DNA of 7,919 nucleotides, taken from Syntrophomonadaceae bacterium (GTDB taxonomy: Bacteria > Bacillota > Syntrophomonadia > Syntrophomonadales > Syntrophomonadaceae). The stretch's first letter is position 1; every line of letters starts with the position of its first letter. Positions 5,667-7,919 of the stretch are shown piece after piece. Below the pieces are notes generated by a model, which saw only the letters and a list, made by a program, of their open reading frames with translations, ran no database searches and was not told the DNA's origin. A program made the position numbers and the translations under genes. The stretch is taken from contig JAAZOA010000228.1 in NCBI GenBank assembly GCA_012798055.1, forward strand, positions 1-7,919, in the 5' to 3' direction.

Positions 5667-7151
5667 CTATGCCATTGCGGCCCGGTCCAGATCAAACCAG
5701 AATTCGACCCCATCTCCCAGATTTCTGGTCCCAAAAGCACTCTTGTGCTGCTCGAGTATCGCTCTGACTATAGCCAGCCCGAGACCGGTTCCGCCATATG
5801 CTCTGGTCCTGGCTTTGTCAACTTTATAAAAGCTCGTAAAAATCTTGCCCTGGTCTTCCTCGGGAATGGGCCGCCCAGTGTTGAAAACGGTGACCAAGGC
5901 CTTGCTGTCCTTGGTTTTAACCTGAATCCTTATTTCCCCTCGCTCATCTACGTGATTTATGGCATTGTTTAGGAAATTCGCCAGTACTTGCTCGATACGG
6001 TTGGGGTCCGCATAGGCCCAAATATCTCCGTCTTGTTCAGTCAGGATTTTCATTTTCCCTTCTTTTAATATCAGTTCGTATTTAGCGGTCATTTGCCTGA
6101 TCATCTCAGTAAGGTTAAACACCTCTTTTTCCAGGGGCACATATCCTGATTCGATCTGTGACAAGTCAAGCAATTCCAGTACCATTTTATTCATTTTGGC
6201 GGCCTCGTCGGCTATGACTTCACAATAGAAATTCCGGTTGGCTTCGTCCTGAACCACATTTTCCTTTAGACCCTCCGCATAGCCCTGTATCAAGGCAATA
6301 GGGGTTTTAAGCTCGTGAGAAACGTTGGAAATAAATTGCCTCCGCATCTCATCTACTTTACGTTCATGTTCGATTTCCTGCTGCAATTTTTGATTGGCAG
6401 CCTGCAGTTCCGAAATCGATTTATCGAGCTGATCGGACAATGAATTTATGCTCTTCCCGAGTTCTCCAATCTCATCCTGGTGCACAGCTGCGTACTTCTC
6501 GGTGAAATCAAGCTGCGACATCTTCTGGGCTATATCATTCAGGCGTAATATAGGACCTGTGAACCGTCTGGCGAAAATATAAATGATGCCGCTGGCAAGC
6601 AGAATGGGTAAGAGACCGGTGAATAAAAAGAAACGGTTGGCCACCGCTGCGCTCTGTCCTAATGAAAGCAGGGATTTGCTGAGCAGCAAATAGTCGCCAT
6701 TGCTGAGACGAGATATGATGTTGAGGAGACCCGAGTCCAGATTGGGGTCCTGACTCAGGGCTACTACCTGATTGCCGCTCTGCAGAGCTGATTGGTATTT
6801 GGTGATCAAAGGAACCAGATGATCTGCCTGGCGGATTCGCTTCCTTTCCACCCCAACTGGAACATCGGCTCCTGCTCCCGAGGAAGAATATTTGACTGCG
6901 AGGTTAGCGTCCAGGATGAGTATGTTAATTCCCGACAGGCGCTCCAGCCTGTTCAAGTCAACATAAAGGTCAGATACATCCCCGTTATATTCAGATGAGA
7001 TCGCTGCTGCTGCTGCCAGCAAATCTTGCTTGTTTTGATTTACATAGTAAGTTTCCAAATAAGTTGAGTTCAACCACCATGAAAAAGCCACAAAAAAGAC
7101 TATCAATAGACTGACGGTGATAAACAGGCGGCTGCGTATGGACATATTCAT
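5667..7151 (-). CDS. membrane sensor histidine kinase (HAMP-HisKA-HATPase)
   Basis: A 494-residue kinase. Membrane segments lie at about 9-29 and 174-194, with an extracytoplasmic domain of roughly 145 residues between them. HAMP (about 195-247) leads into a coiled coil (248-270). HisKA carries H279 in SNVSHELKTP. The ATP domain has an N box (NFLNNAINH, about 392-400), a G1 box VFNTGRPIP, an F box (FTSFYKVDKAR) and a G2 box GGTGLGLAI. The G1 box has N424 where most kinases have Asp, a variant recurrent in Firmicute kinases, so activity is expected. The stop/start overlap ATGA with the response regulator shows tight coupling, and GAGG lies 7 nt before the ATG. The stimulus is unknown; the secreted helical protein encoded next is a plausible extracytoplasmic partner. 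Confidence 0.93.
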   Translation of the reverse strand: MNMSIRSRLFITVSLLIVFFVAFSWWLNSTYLETYYVNQNKQDLLAAAAAISSEYNGDVSDLYVDLNRLERLSGINILILDANLAVKYSSSGAGADVPVGVERKRIRQADHLVPLITKYQSALQSGNQVVALSQDPNLDSGLLNIISRLSNGDYLLLSKSLLSLGQSAAVANRFFLFTGLLPILLASGIIYIFARRFTGPILRLNDIAQKMSQLDFTEKYAAVHQDEIGELGKSINSLSDQLDKSISELQAANQKLQQEIEHERKVDEMRRQFISNVSHELKTPIALIQGYAEGLKENVVQDEANRNFYCEVIADEAAKMNKMVLELLDLSQIESGYVPLEKEVFNLTEMIRQMTAKYELILKEGKMKILTEQDGDIWAYADPNRIEQVLANFLNNAINHVDERGEIRIQVKTKDSKALVTVFNTGRPIPEEDQGKIFTSFYKVDKARTRAYGGTGLGLAIVRAILEQHKSAFGTRNLGDGVEFWFDLDRAAMA

Positions 7152-7822
7152 TTGTTTGCCTCGAATCTATAACCTACTCCCCTTACGGTCTGTATATAAC
7201 TGCCCAGTGAACCCATTTTCAAGCGGAGATTTTTGATATGAGCGTCCACTGTCCGGATATCCCCGAAATAATCGTAATTCCAGACCGCATTCAATATCTG
7301 TTCACGACTTAGAGCACGGCCGGCATTGTCTGCCATATAGACCAGTAGTTCAAATTCCTTGGGGGTCAAGTCGATCGGTTTATTGTCAGCGTATACATAA
7401 TGAGCGGTTTCATCGATTTCAAGTCCGCCCATAATCCGGGGAGGCAGAGCGACTTTTTGCCCGGCCCGTTTTAGAAGGGATTGAACCCGGGCTACCAGGA
7501 TACGCGGGCTGAATGGTTTGGATATATACTCGTCAGCACCAAGGTCGAATCCAAACAGTTCGTCGGCTTCCTCCCCCCGTGCTGTCAACATGATGATGGG
7601 CACCGGCGAGTCTTTTCTTATTTCCCGGCAAACTGCCCATCCATCATATTCGGGCATCATGACATCCAGGATAAGGAGATCAATATTATTGTCCGCAAAA
7701 ATCTCCAGGGCCTGTTTGCCGTTACTAGCTTCGAAAGTCACGAATCCAGCCTGTCTGAGAAAATCACTCACCAGTTTTCTCATCCTGGCTTCGTCGTCAG
7801 CTATCAGAATGTTTAAGCTCAT
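7148..7822 (-). CDS. OmpR/PhoB-family response regulator
   Basis: A 224-residue regulator with a receiver domain (about 1-118) and a winged-helix output domain (about 128-222). Receiver residues are the acidic pair D9/D10 with E11, phospho-acceptor D53 (ILDVMMP), T80 (MLTAR) and K102 (ISKPF). The output domain shows LTPKEFELL, RTVDAHIKNLR in the recognition helix and TVRGVGYRF in the wing. The ATG at 7822 is chosen because GAGG lies 6 nt upstream and the protein then begins SLNILIADDE; an in-frame ATG at 7834 overlaps that site. It is cotranscribed with the kinase and probably with the gene to the right, whose stop is 47 nt away. The 11-bp direct repeat before the secreted-protein gene suits its binding mode. 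Confidence 0.95.
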   Translation of the reverse strand: MSLNILIADDEARMRKLVSDFLRQAGFVTFEASNGKQALEIFADNNIDLLILDVMMPEYDGWAVCREIRKDSPVPIIMLTARGEEADELFGFDLGADEYISKPFSPRILVARVQSLLKRAGQKVALPPRIMGGLEIDETAHYVYADNKPIDLTPKEFELLVYMADNAGRALSREQILNAVWNYDYFGDIRTVDAHIKNLRLKMGSLGSYIQTVRGVGYRFEANK

Positions 7823-7828
7823 ATCTAA

Positions 7829-7832
7829 CCTC
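7829..7832 (-). promoter_or_regulatory. ribosome binding site deciding the response regulator start
   Basis: GAGG, 6 nt before ATG 7822; the alternative ATG at 7834 contributes bases next to the site and has none of its own. Confidence 0.55.
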
Positions 7833-7869
7833 ATCTATTTCGGTATGGCTTCGGGCAGTAATGCAATGT

Positions 7870-7919
7870 CTAGGGCTTCTCTCTGAGGGTTACGGGCACG
7901 GTAATTGACTGGCCATCCC
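7870..7919 (-). CDS. C-terminal fragment, possibly an HtrA/DegP-type serine protease PDZ end
   Basis: Reading inward from the window edge, one minus-strand frame gives DGQSITVPVTLREKP then TAG at 7870-7872. The pattern 'DGx-(I/V)TVxVTLxE(K/R)P-stop' closely resembles the last strand of the PDZ domain ending many bacterial S1C proteases of the HtrA family. Only 15 residues are visible, so the call rests on pattern memory. An HtrA gene next to a two-component system and a CpxP-like protein would make sense as an envelope-stress set. Another frame stays open to a stop at 7835-7837 (27 codons) but shows no recognisable motif. Confidence 0.5.
   Translation of the reverse strand, partial: DGQSITVPVTLREKP

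Noticed and set aside
7835..7919. An alternative 27-codon minus-strand frame ending at 7835
   Set aside because: It shows no recognisable motif, whereas the other frame matches a PDZ terminus. With only a few codons, this rejection is tentative.
1..7919. CRISPR arrays, tRNA or rRNA genes, insertion sequences
   Set aside because: There are no regularly spaced repeats, no cloverleaf-like or rRNA-like stretches and no transposase-like frames; the window is almost filled by the genes listed.

Overview
All genes in this window lie on the minus strand, so transcription runs from the right end to the left. The content suggests an anaerobic, Gram-positive-type bacterium of the Firmicutes/Clostridia group, for example a syntroph, acetogen or Desulfotomaculum-like lineage. 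The grounds are strong GGAGG-type ribosome binding sites, a bacterial hdrCBA cluster, a CBS-PAS sigma-54 activator, and a sensor kinase with the 'NTG..IP' G1 box familiar from that group. This placement is inference; no rRNA or other taxonomic marker is present.

Right half (about 4640-7919): an envelope-signalling module. At the right edge are the last 15 codons of a protein that looks like the PDZ end of an HtrA/DegP serine protease. Next come an OmpR/PhoB-family response regulator (7148-7822) and a membrane sensor kinase (5667-7151) whose start overlaps the regulator's stop by 4 nt. About 108 nt further on is a secreted protein (4710-5558) made of an internally duplicated helical unit with LTxxQ-like segments, loosely like CpxP/Spy. 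Its upstream gap holds two 8-bp direct repeats with an 11-bp period just before a candidate -10, which fits an OmpR-family operator. A strong intrinsic terminator (4643-4679) closes this module.

Left half (1-4640): a redox module with its own regulator. A sigma-54 enhancer-binding protein with two CBS domains, a PAS domain, an AAA+ domain and a Fis-type helix-turn-helix (2735-4552) starts from a sigma-70-like promoter covered by a palindrome, TGACATTG-N7-CAATGTCA. Downstream of it is a 256-nt intergenic region with a consensus-perfect -24/-12 (sigma-54) promoter. Upstream of that promoter is an 11-bp-arm inverted repeat carrying the same AATGTCA half-site. The promoter faces hdrC, hdrB and hdrA, which are translationally coupled. 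They encode a bacterial heterodisulfide-reductase-like complex: an Fe-S relay subunit (HdrC), a CCG-domain subunit with two complete cysteine motifs (HdrB), and a short flavoprotein (HdrA) that runs off the left edge.

The most notable reading is a self-contained circuit. A regulator that may sense adenylates (CBS) and redox or ligand state (PAS) would control its own gene and a sigma-54-driven hdrCBA operon through the same half-site. The electron-transfer partners of HdrA would lie to the left, outside the window.
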